From Pseudomonadota bacterium (GTDB lineage: Bacteria; Pseudomonadota; Gammaproteobacteria; Xanthomonadales; Rhodanobacteraceae): a stretch of DNA of 56,952 nt. The notes beneath the pieces are model-generated. The model worked only from the letters and a program-made list of their open reading frames with translations. It was not told the DNA's origin and did no database searches. The stretch spans positions 1 to 56,952 of the forward strand of contig JAKQJM010000011.1 of assembly GCA_029561145.1 (NCBI GenBank), written 5' to 3'. A program made the translations under genes and the position numbers. This document shows positions 1 through 9,024 of this stretch, one piece after another (position 1 is the first letter of the stretch; each line of letters begins with the position of its first letter).

Positions 1-1
1 C

Positions 2-631
2 CGCACGGAAAGCTTCGCCTATCTCGATCGGATCCTGAACTTCGCGACTGTCCGATGGGACGGGCAGCGGCTCCAGCTGAATCCGTTCCAGGGTGCGACA
101 CGATCCTTGTTGCCCGCTGGGGGTTGGCTGTTCCGCGCGGACGACAGGACGAGACCATCGCACGTGCTGCACGTTTCGGATGACGCGCGGCGAATCATCG
201 CGGACGGCTTTCGCAGCTACGAGCAAGTCGGGCTGTGGCGCATGCTGCCGCTTTGGCTCAGTTTCGCTGCGGGAATGCTTGGATTGGCGTATCTGCTCCT
301 GATCGGCATCCTGCGCATGCTGCGCCGTCGATTGCGCGCTTCCGACCCGCTGTTCGTTGCGTTCCTCGCCGCCGTCGCGCTGTTTCTTCCGATACCTTTG
401 TTCCTTGGCCAGTCGTTCCTGCAGCTCGGTGACCTGACTCCCGCAAGCGCGCTGCTGGCATTGGTGACAGGCCTGCTGCCGCTCGCGATGCTGTTCGGGT
501 TGTGGCGTTCGTCCGGTCAAGACGCAGCAGATCGAAGCGTGCGGCGGGACCGGCTGGCGATGCTCGGCGTGCTCCAGTGGGTTGTCGTGCTTGCGTTCTG
601 GGGGTTGGTACCGCTGCGCCTGTGGGTCTAG
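2..631 (+). CDS. C-terminal part of a multi-pass membrane protein, possibly a serine-hydrolase-type protein
   Basis: The reading frame is open from the window edge, so only the last 209 residues are present and the true start lies outside. The visible part has a soluble stretch of about 75 residues (LLPAGGWLFRADD and following), then hydrophobic segments: roughly one before RMLRRRLR, two in the middle and one at the extreme C-terminus. Beta-lactamase-like serine hydrolases of Xanthomonadales often carry a short beta-rich region followed by C-terminal membrane helices, and this layout resembles them. That assignment is inference, because no catalytic SxxK motif is in view. The next gene, for a secreted cupin, starts 149 bp downstream on the same strand. 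Confidence 0.55.
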   Translation, partial: RTESFAYLDRILNFATVRWDGQRLQLNPFQGATRSLLPAGGWLFRADDRTRPSHVLHVSDDARRIIADGFRSYEQVGLWRMLPLWLSFAAGMLGLAYLLLIGILRMLRRRLRASDPLFVAFLAAVALFLPIPLFLGQSFLQLGDLTPASALLALVTGLLPLAMLFGLWRSSGQDAADRSVRRDRLAMLGVLQWVVVLAFWGLVPLRLWV

Positions 632-780
632 CAGCCCAGCTCAACCGCTCGTTCGAGCCCAGGTCGCTTTCCAGCACCAGCAACCCGGCAGGTTATGCTT
701 GCGATGCTGTCGGCCGCGCCGCGCTGGTCGGCTTGACGCCGGTCCCAGGCAGCAATCCATCATCCCGGCGAGGTGGCGTT

Positions 781-1347
781 GTGCATGCCAGATCGTCTAG
801 CCTGATTCTCTCGCTCGCTGGAATGGGCGGTGCGATTGCGCAAGGCGCGACGCACCCCGCTGCTCCGGCAACTGCCATTAGCGCCACGGAAATCAACGCG
901 GAAATGGAGCGGAAGAATACCGGCGCGCTCGCGGACTCCGTTCTGCGCGTGCTTCCCGTCGAGTCCGGCTACAACGTCGGAGTATCGGTTGTACGCCGCT
1001 CGCAGGTGGACGGAAAGACGCCGCCTGACGCCATCGTGCATGACGCGATCACCGAGGTGTATCAAGTAATCGAAGGCGGCGGCGTGCTTGTCACGGGAGG
1101 AGCGCTGGAAGCTCCGACACCCTTCCCGATCGACGGAGCCATCGTGCGTCAGATAATCGGGCCCAGTTCTTCCGGCACGGTGATCGTGGGCGGAACAAGA
1201 CACAGGGTCGGTCCTGGCGACATCGTCGTCATCCCGCCGCACACGCCGCACGGATTTGTCGAGATCACCAGCGAGCGAATTGTCTACACGCTGATCCGCG
1301 TTGATCCGCAACAGCTCCTTGAGTTGCGCAGCGGGCCTGACCAGTGA
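781..1347 (+). CDS. Secreted cupin-domain protein
   Basis: This 188-residue protein is predicted to be exported and to fold as a single cupin barrel. The first 25 or so residues from the GTG start are hydrophobic with an AQGA-like cleavage region. The frame extends further upstream, but that part overlaps the preceding gene and reads as low-complexity arginine-rich sequence. The GTG at 781 has a purine-rich AGGTGG just upstream, so I chose it. The cupin core shows an HDAITEVYQVIEGGG segment (first cupin motif) and, near the end, GPGDIVVIPPHTPHGF (second motif with its histidines). Metal binding is therefore plausible. The substrate cannot be inferred; small cupins of this type include isomerases, dioxygenases and ligand-binding proteins. 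Confidence 0.75.
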   Translation: MHARSSSLILSLAGMGGAIAQGATHPAAPATAISATEINAEMERKNTGALADSVLRVLPVESGYNVGVSVVRRSQVDGKTPPDAIVHDAITEVYQVIEGGGVLVTGGALEAPTPFPIDGAIVRQIIGPSSSGTVIVGGTRHRVGPGDIVVIPPHTPHGFVEITSERIVYTLIRVDPQQLLELRSGPDQ

Positions 1348-1526
1348 TCTTGCCATTGCCGCCTGGCGACTCGTTCAGACCGTTGCGTGCTGCGGCCTGA
1401 CTCCGACGTCATGCGTCGACGGCATTCCACCGCTTGTTTCTCGCCGTGTTCGCATCGGGCTGTTGCATCCGCATCGAAGGGTCTCTCCAGCAGCTTCGTG
1501 CAGTCGCCGCAAACACGTCGATCTGC

Positions 1527-2426
1527 ATGAACAGCCAGAGCCACAAGCGCATCCGCCGGGGCGTTGCGCGCGCGATCGGAATCATCGGTTCGGTGGCCAT
1601 CATCGGAGCATGTTGGGTTTTCGGCGCTTCCGAATGGAAACTGCGTCGTGTCCACGACGTTCCGCTTGTCGGGATTCGAGACACGGCTGGCTCACCCGAC
1701 CCTGCCGAAGGCGAGCGCATGGCCAGGATCGTGGGCTGCTGGTCGGGCTGTCACGGAGATACGGGACAGGGCGGGCAAATCGACATGGAGGGTTACTACC
1801 GCGTCACGGCGCCCACGCTTTCATCCGTGCTTCCGCTGTACAGCGATGCCGAACTGGTCCGGCTGGTGCGCTTCGGAGTCAAGCGTGATGGCAGCACGCT
1901 GCTGGGCATGACGTCCTATACCTTCTTTCCGCTTGGCGACGAGGATCTGGCCAACATCATTGTTCACCTGAGAAGGCAGCCGCTGCTGCCAGCCGTGCCG
2001 CGCGAACGCGCGATCACGTGGACCGCCCGGCTCAGGCTTGCGCAAGGAAAATGGCAGGTTGCCGCAGATCAGATCGATCCGGCGCGACCCCGCTGGGGCG
2101 AGCTGCCGCGAACAAGCGCTTTCGAGCGCGGGCGCTACCTGGCATCGATCACCTGTACCGAATGCCATGGGCTCGAATTTCGCGGAAACGAGTTCAATGA
2201 CAACACCTACGACGGCGGTCCTTCGCTGGCGATCGTCGCGATCTACGACAGGGATGCGTTTCGCGAACTGATGCGCACCGGCAAATCCGTTGGCGGACGT
2301 GATCTTGGCGAGATGGCCTGGGTGGCGCGCAACGGATTTGTCCATTTCAAGAAAGGCGAAATCGATGACATCCGTACATTCCTCAGGACGTATCATGGTC
2401 TTCCGGAGGACGAGGGTGACCACTGA
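1527..2426 (+). CDS. Membrane-anchored diheme cytochrome c with an atypical CX3CH first haem site
   Basis: From the ATG at 1527 the protein is 299 residues, with an N-terminal basic stretch and one hydrophobic anchor (around GIIGSVAIIGACWVFG) before a periplasmic part. Two haem-binding sites are visible. The second is canonical, C210-T-E-C213-H214. The first reads C71-W-S-G-C75-H76, three residues between the cysteines instead of two. Both lie in cytochrome-c-like contexts (GERMARIVG before the first, FERGRYLASIT before the second). The likely role is electron transfer from a periplasmic dehydrogenase, but no dehydrogenase is adjacent. A longer frame starts at 1434, but its first 31 residues look non-coding. 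The start is moderately certain because no strong ribosome site is seen. Confidence 0.8.
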   Translation: MNSQSHKRIRRGVARAIGIIGSVAIIGACWVFGASEWKLRRVHDVPLVGIRDTAGSPDPAEGERMARIVGCWSGCHGDTGQGGQIDMEGYYRVTAPTLSSVLPLYSDAELVRLVRFGVKRDGSTLLGMTSYTFFPLGDEDLANIIVHLRRQPLLPAVPRERAITWTARLRLAQGKWQVAADQIDPARPRWGELPRTSAFERGRYLASITCTECHGLEFRGNEFNDNTYDGGPSLAIVAIYDRDAFRELMRTGKSVGGRDLGEMAWVARNGFVHFKKGEIDDIRTFLRTYHGLPEDEGDH

Positions 2427-2546
2427 CGAGGCGATGACTTGGCCATTCAGGCGGGTCGGATGAAGCGGCACTCCGCTGCCGGAGTCGCGTTGTCGCGCCG
2501 TCGTTCGATGCCGTGCCAATTCCCATTTCGGTCCGGAGTTTTCCGA

Positions 2547-2937
2547 ATGTCGCCAAAGCAGCTCGTGCATGAACGGGTGTCCCGCTTCAACTCGGTGGAT
2601 AGTGAAGGATTGGCTTCGCTCCATGCGCCGGATGCGATGAATCAACCAACTGGTCACGCAGCCACTGCCGGGTCGGGAAGCGATCCGAAGGATGTTCCTG
2701 ATAGAGTTTGGTCGCGCGAAGATGGCCTGCATCGTCGAGAATCTCAGCGAGGACGGCGAACGGGCGATCCTCGAATGGTCGGGTCCGACTGGTCTCCTGG
2801 GTTGCGGATTCTTCCACGTCCGCAACGATCGGATCATTTTCCAGCGCGGCTATCCTGATCAGCTGTCATTCTTTGGTGCTCAGGGCATTCCGGTTCCAGC
2901 GGATTATCCGGGCGCCTGGCAATTCTTGGAGAGCAAA
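2547..2937 (+). pseudogene. SnoaL-like (NTF2-fold) protein gene with a single-base frameshift
   Basis: The first 31 codons, from ATG 2547 (MSPKQLVHERVSRFNSVDSE and on to DAMN), read in one frame. The rest, from about 2641 (QLVTQPLPGREAIRRMFL onward to GCGFFHVRNDRIIFQRGY), reads in the next frame. Removing one A in the CAACC run near 2644 joins the halves into a continuous SnoaL-like domain of about 130 residues. The restored text matches the family's usual G-x-GFFHVRNDRI ending. The gene is therefore either broken or carries a sequencing/assembly insertion. The second half has no stop codon before the next gene and continues in frame into the VOC gene at 2938. SnoaL-like proteins are small cyclases, isomerases or ligand binders; the substrate is unknown. 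Confidence 0.7.
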
Positions 2938-3318
2938 ATGAAACGTGTAACCGGCATCGGCGGCATCTTCTTCAAATCGCAGGATCCAGAGCGTCTTGGC
3001 GCCTGGTATCGCGATCACCTTGGACTGGACGTGACCGAGTGGGGTGGCGCGATCTTTCAATGGGGAGGTCCCGACAGCGCGCCCGGAATGACGATCTGGA
3101 GCCCGTTTGGCCAGGACACGAAAAAAATGGAGCCGAGCTCCGCGCCGTTCATGATCAACTTTCGCGTGGCGGACCTCGGCGCGCTGCTTGCCGCGCTGCG
3201 CAGCGAAGGTTGCGAGGTCATCGACAACACCGAGCCTTCGGAATACGGCAAGTTCGCGTGGGTGATCGATCCAGAGGGCAACAAGATCGAACTCTGGGAG
3301 CCGCCCGCCGGCCAGTAA
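2938..3318 (+). CDS. VOC family protein (glyoxalase/bleomycin-resistance fold)
   Basis: The 126-residue product has the two-module vicinal-oxygen-chelate layout. The first half has IGGIFFKSQDPERLGAWYRDHLGL. The second half ends with the hallmark GKFAWVIDPEGNKIELWEP, whose last glutamate is a usual metal ligand. The chosen ATG at 2938 has GGAGAG 5 bp upstream. The same frame is open upstream and contains the C-terminal part of the SnoaL-like gene, so a fusion protein is possible, but the ribosome site and the domain boundary favour a separate start here. Members include glyoxalase I, dioxygenases and antibiotic-binding proteins. The sequence does not distinguish these. Confidence 0.85.
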   Translation: MKRVTGIGGIFFKSQDPERLGAWYRDHLGLDVTEWGGAIFQWGGPDSAPGMTIWSPFGQDTKKMEPSSAPFMINFRVADLGALLAALRSEGCEVIDNTEPSEYGKFAWVIDPEGNKIELWEPPAGQ

Positions 3319-3386
3319 GGCCTGCGCTCCTCGCGTCGATTCGCCCGCACACGTTCGTCGAGTCCTACCCGGCGCTGCAGCGACGC

Positions 3387-4838
3387 TCACGCCGGGATCG
3401 GTGCGGGATCGTGCCTGCCTTTGCGTGCGCCTCGGGCAATCGCGATCGCGACGACGATCAAGCCCGTCGCCACCGCAAATGCGGTCTTCGTGCCCTGGTC
3501 GACAGCAGGTGCAAGCGCGCTGGCGAGGTCGCCCGTTCCTGCTGCGAGCGCGAAGACGGCGCCCATCAGCGAAGCGCCGCTGACCAGGCCGAGGTTGCGC
3601 GACATATTGAGCAATCCCGAGATGAGCCCGCGCTGGCCTGCGTCGACTCCGCTCATGACGGCGGTCGTGTTGGCGGCCTGGAAGACGGCATATCCGATCG
3701 TGACGACGACCATCGGCGCAACATAGCCGGCGATGCCCGCCGTCGCCGGGATCAGCGACAAGGCAAGACAGGCCGAGGCCATGCCGATCAGTCCGGCCAG
3801 GGCCATGCGTCGCGCGCCATGACGGTCGACCAGGTGACCGGCCGGCACGCCTGCCAGCGCCGCGGCGAGCGGACCTGCCGACATCACGAGTCCGATCGCG
3901 GCGGCATCGAGCCGGAGCGCGCGTGCGAGATGAAAAGGTCCGACCACAAGCGTCATCATCATCACCGTGGCGACGATCGCATTCGTCGCGAGAGCGGAGC
4001 GCAACACGCGATCGCGGAACAAGTCGAGCCGGATCAGCGGTGCGGCGATCTTCTTCTCGACGTGGACGAAGAGGGCACCGCCCACGCCCGCGCCGAGCAA
4101 CAGCATCGCGTTGAGCGGGCCGATCTGGCCGTGACCTGTGGTCATCGCCAGTGCGTAGGCGCCGAGCGTCAAGACCAGCAGCAATGTTCCGATCCGGTCG
4201 AATGCCCGATTGCCGGTCTGCGCGTCGGCGCGATCGTCAGGCAGGCTGCGACCGGCGAGGACCGCAGCGACGAGTGCGATTGGCACGTTGACGAGGAAGA
4301 TCCAGCGCCATCCCGATGCGGCGATCAGCATGCCGCCGAGCGACGGGCCGAGCGCGGTGCCGATGGCCGACATCGTGCCGAGCAATCCCATCGCACTGCC
4401 GGTCTTCGATTGCGGGACAATGCCACCGACCATGGCCATCGCCAGCGCCATCATGATGGCAGCGCCGAGTCCCTGTGCTGCGCGCGCCGCGATCAGCAGC
4501 CCGAGTGTCGGCGCGATCCCGCACAGCAGCGACGCGGTTGCGAACAGCGACAGCCCCGTCAACATCAGGCGTCGCCGGCCGAGGATGTCGCCGAGTCGTC
4601 CGACGCTGACGATCAGGCTGGTTGTCGCGACAAGATAGGCAAGCACGATCCACTGCACGGCCTGGAACGAGGCAGCGAACGCCTGTGCGATCGCGGGCAG
4701 CCCGACATTGGCGCTGCTGGTGCCGAGCGATGACAGCAGCATCGCGAGGCAAAGGCTGGCGAGCGGGCCGCGCGAGGACGCGCGCGCTGCCGGCATCGCA
4801 GTGTCGGAGTCTGCTGATCGCGCAGCCGGGGTGCCCAT
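3387..4838 (-). CDS. MFS multidrug/solute exporter, DHA2 (EmrB/QacA) type
   Basis: This 483-residue inner-membrane protein has about 14 hydrophobic helices. Motif A between helices 2 and 3 reads GRLGDILGRRRLMLTG, and the motif C-like region reads LGPSLGGMLIAASGWRWIFLVNVPIAL, both typical of the 14-helix drug:H+ antiporter family. The N-terminal 25 residues are hydrophilic. It is divergently transcribed from a LysR-type regulator whose start is about 140 bp away, which suggests that the regulator controls it. Such pairs usually export toxic compounds or metabolites. The substrate cannot be read from the sequence. Confidence 0.9.
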   Translation of the reverse strand: MGTPAARSADSDTAMPAARASSRGPLASLCLAMLLSSLGTSSANVGLPAIAQAFAASFQAVQWIVLAYLVATTSLIVSVGRLGDILGRRRLMLTGLSLFATASLLCGIAPTLGLLIAARAAQGLGAAIMMALAMAMVGGIVPQSKTGSAMGLLGTMSAIGTALGPSLGGMLIAASGWRWIFLVNVPIALVAAVLAGRSLPDDRADAQTGNRAFDRIGTLLLVLTLGAYALAMTTGHGQIGPLNAMLLLGAGVGGALFVHVEKKIAAPLIRLDLFRDRVLRSALATNAIVATVMMMTLVVGPFHLARALRLDAAAIGLVMSAGPLAAALAGVPAGHLVDRHGARRMALAGLIGMASACLALSLIPATAGIAGYVAPMVVVTIGYAVFQAANTTAVMSGVDAGQRGLISGLLNMSRNLGLVSGASLMGAVFALAAGTGDLASALAPAVDQGTKTAFAVATGLIVVAIAIARGARKGRHDPAPIPA

Positions 4839-4977
4839 GCTGGTTTCCTTGAGGACTGACTCCCGGGCGGAGTGACATCACGATAGGTGCTCGAGTGACG
4901 TGGCGGAAGACGCAGCAGTTGCACTTCATCCGTGCATCAAACGCCCCATATCGTCCAACCGGTGCTATCGTCCGGCC

Positions 4978-5865
4978 ATGGGCACGCCTGATCTCAACCT
5001 GCTCGTCACCCTGGATGTGCTGCTTGCCGAAGGCAGCGTTGCCGCGGCAGCGCGGCGACTGCGCCTGAGTCCATCGGCGATGAGCCGGGCGCTTGCTCGA
5101 CTGCGCGCGACAACCGGCGATCCCCTGCTGGTCAGGGCGGGCCGGGGCCTCGTCGCGACGCCTCGCGCGCTCGAACTGCGCGAGCGTGTCGGGCCGCTCG
5201 TCGAAGCAGCAAGGACCGTGTTGCGTCCGACCGAGGCACTCAAGCTGGAACGGCTCGAACGGACCTTCACGTTGCGTACCAGCGATGGCTTCGTCGAGAA
5301 CTTCGGTCCGGCCCTGCTCGCGCGGACCGCATCCGAAGCGCCAGGCGTGCGTCTGCGCTTCGTCGGCAAGCCCGACAAGGACGGCACGCCGTTGCGCAGC
5401 GGCACGATCGATCTCGAAACCGGCGTCGTGGTCGACACGACACCGCCCGAACTGCGCGCGCAGGCCTTGTTCACTGATCGCTACATCGGCGTCGTTCGAT
5501 CAGGGCATCCGCTCGCGCGCGGCAAGCCCAGCGCGGCGCGCTATGCGAAAGGCAGGCATGTGCATGTGTCGCGACACGGCCTCGATACGGGACCGATCGA
5601 TGAAGGCCTCGAAGCACTCGGATTCGCGCGCGACATCGTCACGATCGTCGGCGGCTTCTCGATGGCGCTTGCCCTGGCACGAGGCTCCGACCTGATCGCG
5701 AGCGTTCCGGAGCGGCACACCGGGAATCTGCGCGCCGGCATGCACAGCTTTGCGCTGCCGATCGTGCTTGCGAAGATGACCGTGTCGATGCTCTGGCATC
5801 CACGCCTCGACGGCGACGCGGCGCACCGCTGGCTGCGCGGCTGCGTGAGGGATGTCTGTGCGTGA
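4978..5865 (+). CDS. LysR-family transcriptional regulator
   Basis: From ATG 4978 the protein is 295 residues. The N-terminal winged helix-turn-helix reads DLNLLVTLDVLLAEGSVAAAARRL followed by SPSAMSRALARLRATTGDPLLVRAGRGL, the standard LysR pattern. The rest is a substrate-binding domain of periplasmic-binding-protein type (FTLRTSDGFVENFGPALL and on). An upstream in-frame ATG at 4900 would add 26 residues that lack LysR similarity, so it was not used. The gene is divergent from the MFS exporter at 3387-4838, the arrangement expected for a regulator and its target. The inducer is unknown. Confidence 0.9.
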   Translation: MGTPDLNLLVTLDVLLAEGSVAAAARRLRLSPSAMSRALARLRATTGDPLLVRAGRGLVATPRALELRERVGPLVEAARTVLRPTEALKLERLERTFTLRTSDGFVENFGPALLARTASEAPGVRLRFVGKPDKDGTPLRSGTIDLETGVVVDTTPPELRAQALFTDRYIGVVRSGHPLARGKPSAARYAKGRHVHVSRHGLDTGPIDEGLEALGFARDIVTIVGGFSMALALARGSDLIASVPERHTGNLRAGMHSFALPIVLAKMTVSMLWHPRLDGDAAHRWLRGCVRDVCA

Positions 5866-5917
5866 AGCGATCGCCGTGCGACAGGCATAGACTGGCCGCT
5901 GGCCTCGGAGCACGCGC

Positions 5918-6595
5918 ATGCGCAATCTTGATTTCAGTTCCTGGCAGACGATGCTGTCGACGCTGTTCGGCCTGGCCGTGATCACCTTGATCGGCGTGGG
6001 CGTGCGCTTGATCGCGATGCAGACGATCCAGCAACGTCGCGAGCGCGAGAACCGCCAGATCAACGAACGCCTGCGCACCCTGATTGCGGCCTACAAGACG
6101 CTGGGCGGATCGTTCACCGGCAATCTTGAGGTCGATCCGACTCATCTGCGCGATCTCAGGCATGCCCACGAACGCGCGGCGGCGGCCGGGCAAGTGCTGC
6201 CGATGCCCGCGGAAGGATCCGGTGCGGACCGATCGCGGCGCGTGCGTGACGCCGTCGAGGCGGCGTTGTCGGACATCATCCTGCTTGGCACCGGGGAACA
6301 GATGCGACTTGCGGCGATCGCTGCCTCGGAACTGGCAGCGGGTCGGCCAACGCATACAGCCGACCTTGTCGTCTCGCTGAGGACGTTCATCCGCCAGGTG
6401 CTGGATCTCGATGCAGTGCCGAGCGACGTTTCGATTCCGCGCCAGGGGCCTACGCGCCCTTCGGGCACGCGCGGCAAGGGCGACGCTGGAGGCAAGGACA
6501 ACGCAGGACGTGGCGGCGGCAAGGCAGGTGGCGGAATCGGAGGCGGCATGGGCGGCGGCATCAGCCTGGACGACGCCCACGATCCGCATCGTTGA
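5918..6595 (+). CDS. Membrane-anchored protein of unknown function with Gly-rich tail
   Basis: I do not recognise this 225-residue protein. It has one hydrophobic segment near the N-terminus (FGLAVITLIGVGVRLIAM). A charged, probably helical stretch follows (QQRRERENRQINERLRTLIAAYKTL is the start of it), then an alpha-rich middle domain (VRDAVEAALSDIILLGTGEQ). The last 50 residues are dominated by glycine, lysine and arginine and end GGGISLDDAHDPHR. It starts 52 bp after the LysR gene on the same strand and may be cotranscribed. The topology suggests a short N-terminal tail, one membrane pass and a cytoplasmic body, but that is inference. Confidence 0.65.
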   Translation: MRNLDFSSWQTMLSTLFGLAVITLIGVGVRLIAMQTIQQRRERENRQINERLRTLIAAYKTLGGSFTGNLEVDPTHLRDLRHAHERAAAAGQVLPMPAEGSGADRSRRVRDAVEAALSDIILLGTGEQMRLAAIAASELAAGRPTHTADLVVSLRTFIRQVLDLDAVPSDVSIPRQGPTRPSGTRGKGDAGGKDNAGRGGGKAGGGIGGGMGGGISLDDAHDPHR

Positions 6596-6943
6596 GGCAA
6601 CGCTGATCCCGTGGCGCAATCGACATGCCAATTGCCAGCGTGCCGATCCCGCTGCGTCGCATGGGAAGGACTGACCACTCGGCGATGAGCATCGTCACCC
6701 AGTCCGGGACGAGCGGCTGGAGCTGCTTTCCGCATCCCGACCACGCCGCCAGAGAGTTGCGCCAATGGAGCAGTGTTGCGCAGAGCCGCCGCGGGCGACC
6801 CCGCGTGCACAAATCGATTCAACGGCCACGTTCCGATCAATGGTAGCTTTGTCTGCGCCACACCCAAGCGAACGGTAACGGTGACCTGGCACGACTCTCG
6901 GACATCGACACCCACCCAAGCCAGGGTTCGCCTGCAGTCCTGC
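6596..6943 (+). other. Intergenic stretch before the diguanylate cyclase gene
   Basis: I see no gene here. The diguanylate cyclase frame can be extended back to 6773, but the added residues are not hydrophobic or conserved-looking, and a signal peptide begins only at 6944. No clear promoter, terminator or repeat is visible. Confidence 0.5.
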
Positions 6944-8968
6944 ATGCGCGGCCTGGCGATGGCCTGCGCCCTGCTCGGAATGCCCGCCGGTCATTGCTGG
7001 GCGATGACCGCATCAACCTCGAATGAGGCGCTGGTCGAGCAACTGCATGCCCTTCAGGGCAACGCCCCGGCGTCGACCGGCGCCGCCGCGCAGCTCGCGC
7101 GGATCGAGGCATCGATACCCGACGATGCACCGTATCCGCTGCAACGTGAACTGGCGCAGGCACGGATGAGCGTGCTCGGCGGAAACCAGAGCGTCGATCA
7201 GCGACTGGCTGCGATGAAGGCATTGCGCGATCTCGCCGAAGCCCATGGCGATGTCGATACGGTCAGCCTGATGGACATCCGGCGCATCTACATGAGCCAT
7301 GCCGACGACGATATCGGCAAGTTCATCGACCAGCTCAACGGGGTGCGCGCGCATATCCGCTCGGATGCCTCGCCCGAAGTGATGGAGGCGCTCGAGCTCA
7401 GTTACGGCAACATGTATTTCGATGCCGGCAACTTCGATACGGCGTTGCGGCACCAACTCGCCGCGCTCGACTGGGCCGGGAAACTGCCGTCTGGCAGCGA
7501 AAGCGCGCGCCTGTTCCGCCTGAGCACGATTGCCGATCTCTACAACGCAATGGAACTTCCCGATCCCGCCCTCGAATACGTCGATCGCGCGTTCGCCCTG
7601 CCGGTCGATCCGTTTCCGGTGCAGAACCGGATATCCCTGCTCTCGACGCGCGCCATCGCGTTGCTGAAGAAGCGTCGTCTCATCGAGTCGGACAACGCAC
7701 TGCGCGAAGCGGAAGGCCTGCTCGATGGCGAGCAGCCGGCCTTCACGACCTTGCGTGTCGGTGCCGCGCGCGCCGAATGGTTGCTCGCGATGGAAAAGTC
7801 GCAGCAGGCGATCGCAGCGATCGATCGCATCGAGGCACTGGCCACGCAGCGTGAGGACAGCTACTACCTGGCGCGGGCGCGCATGCTTCGCGGGCATGCG
7901 CTGATGCAACTCGACCACGTCGATGCGGGGCTTGCCTTGATGCAGAGCTCCACCGAACACTTCATCGACACGGGCCAGATGGTCGATGTGCTCGATGGCC
8001 TCGATCGGCAGATCCGCACCTTGCGCGACAAGAAACTGTTTGGCCGCGCGGTCGAAGTGATGGAGCGCCGCCAGCGCTTGTGGTCGCAGCTGTTCCGCAA
8101 CGAACGCGGCCGCGCGATCGCGGAAGCAGAGGCGCGCCATACGGCGCAGGACCTCGAACATCGCATCTCTGCCTTGTCGATCGAAAACCGCGTCCAGCAG
8201 CAGCGGCTGCGCGCCGAGCGCATGGGCAAGGCGCTGGCCCTCGTGCTGGCATTGTTCGCGATCAGCGTGAGCGCAATGTTGTACGTGGCCATCCGCCGCG
8301 CGCGCAAGGAGCGTGACCGCTTGTCCGACGTCGTGCGTTTCGATGCGTTGACCGGCGCTTCGAGCCGCTACCAGTTCCAGCGACGGCGCGTGCATGCCCC
8401 GCCGCAGGGCGACACCGGCACGTCGTTGACCGGGTTGCTGTTGCTCGATCTCGATCATTTCAAGGCGATCAACGACCAGCATGGGCACGAAGCCGGCGAC
8501 GCGGTACTCAAGACCGTCGTCGAACGCATCCGTCGCGTCCTCGACAGAACGGATGAGCTGTACCGCTGGGGAGGCGAGGAATTTCTCGTCATCCTCAACC
8601 ATCGCGACAGCAGCACGACACTCGAGCGCGACGTGCGGGGTTTGCTGGCCGGGATCGAGGGTGCGCCGGTGCCCTGGCACGGACAGTCGATACCGGTCAG
8701 CGTGTCGGGCGGCTACGTGCAGCATCCGCTCGCGCAAGGCTGGCGGGCGCCGTTGTCGGATGCGATCCGCTGGGCCGATGCCGCGCTTTACCTGGCCAAG
8801 AACACGGGACGTCGTCGCGTCGAGCACGTCGAAATACGGGAAACCGGACGCATCGAGTTGATCGGGCGACGTCCGATCGACATGCCGCAACTGCTCGATT
8901 GGCAGCGCCGCGGATACCTGCGGATGCGCACCCTGATCGCCGAGAATCGGAACAGCGCGGCGAGCTGA
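6944..8968 (+). CDS. Diguanylate cyclase with periplasmic TPR-like sensor region
   Basis: From ATG 6944 the product is 674 residues: signal peptide (MRGLAMACALLGMPAGHCWA), a long helical periplasmic region resembling tetratricopeptide repeats (about residues 35-380), a coiled-coil stretch, one transmembrane segment (about 428-449) and a C-terminal GGDEF domain. The active-site loop is W-G-G-E-E-F at about residue 541-546, so it should make cyclic di-GMP from two GTP. The inhibitory I-site RxxD five residues before GGEEF is absent: the arginine position is Asp. Product inhibition may therefore be weak. A short tail of about 45 residues follows the domain. The architecture suggests that a periplasmic signal is passed through the membrane to the cyclase. 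Confidence 0.9.
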   Translation: MRGLAMACALLGMPAGHCWAMTASTSNEALVEQLHALQGNAPASTGAAAQLARIEASIPDDAPYPLQRELAQARMSVLGGNQSVDQRLAAMKALRDLAEAHGDVDTVSLMDIRRIYMSHADDDIGKFIDQLNGVRAHIRSDASPEVMEALELSYGNMYFDAGNFDTALRHQLAALDWAGKLPSGSESARLFRLSTIADLYNAMELPDPALEYVDRAFALPVDPFPVQNRISLLSTRAIALLKKRRLIESDNALREAEGLLDGEQPAFTTLRVGAARAEWLLAMEKSQQAIAAIDRIEALATQREDSYYLARARMLRGHALMQLDHVDAGLALMQSSTEHFIDTGQMVDVLDGLDRQIRTLRDKKLFGRAVEVMERRQRLWSQLFRNERGRAIAEAEARHTAQDLEHRISALSIENRVQQQRLRAERMGKALALVLALFAISVSAMLYVAIRRARKERDRLSDVVRFDALTGASSRYQFQRRRVHAPPQGDTGTSLTGLLLLDLDHFKAINDQHGHEAGDAVLKTVVERIRRVLDRTDELYRWGGEEFLVILNHRDSSTTLERDVRGLLAGIEGAPVPWHGQSIPVSVSGGYVQHPLAQGWRAPLSDAIRWADAALYLAKNTGRRRVEHVEIRETGRIELIGRRPIDMPQLLDWQRRGYLRMRTLIAENRNSAAS

Positions 8969-8981
8969 TCGCTTGCGCGAC

Positions 8982-9002
8982 GCGGCTCAGGAAACCAGCC
9001 GC
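8982..9002. terminator. Small inverted repeat between convergent genes
   Basis: GCGGCT at 8982-8987 and AGCCGC at 8997-9002 form a 6-bp stem with a 9-nt loop, between the ends of the diguanylate cyclase and GH92 genes. There is no U-tract, so this is a weak terminator candidate. Confidence 0.3.
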
Positions 9003-9024
9003 ATCCGCTGCAAACACCTCATGC

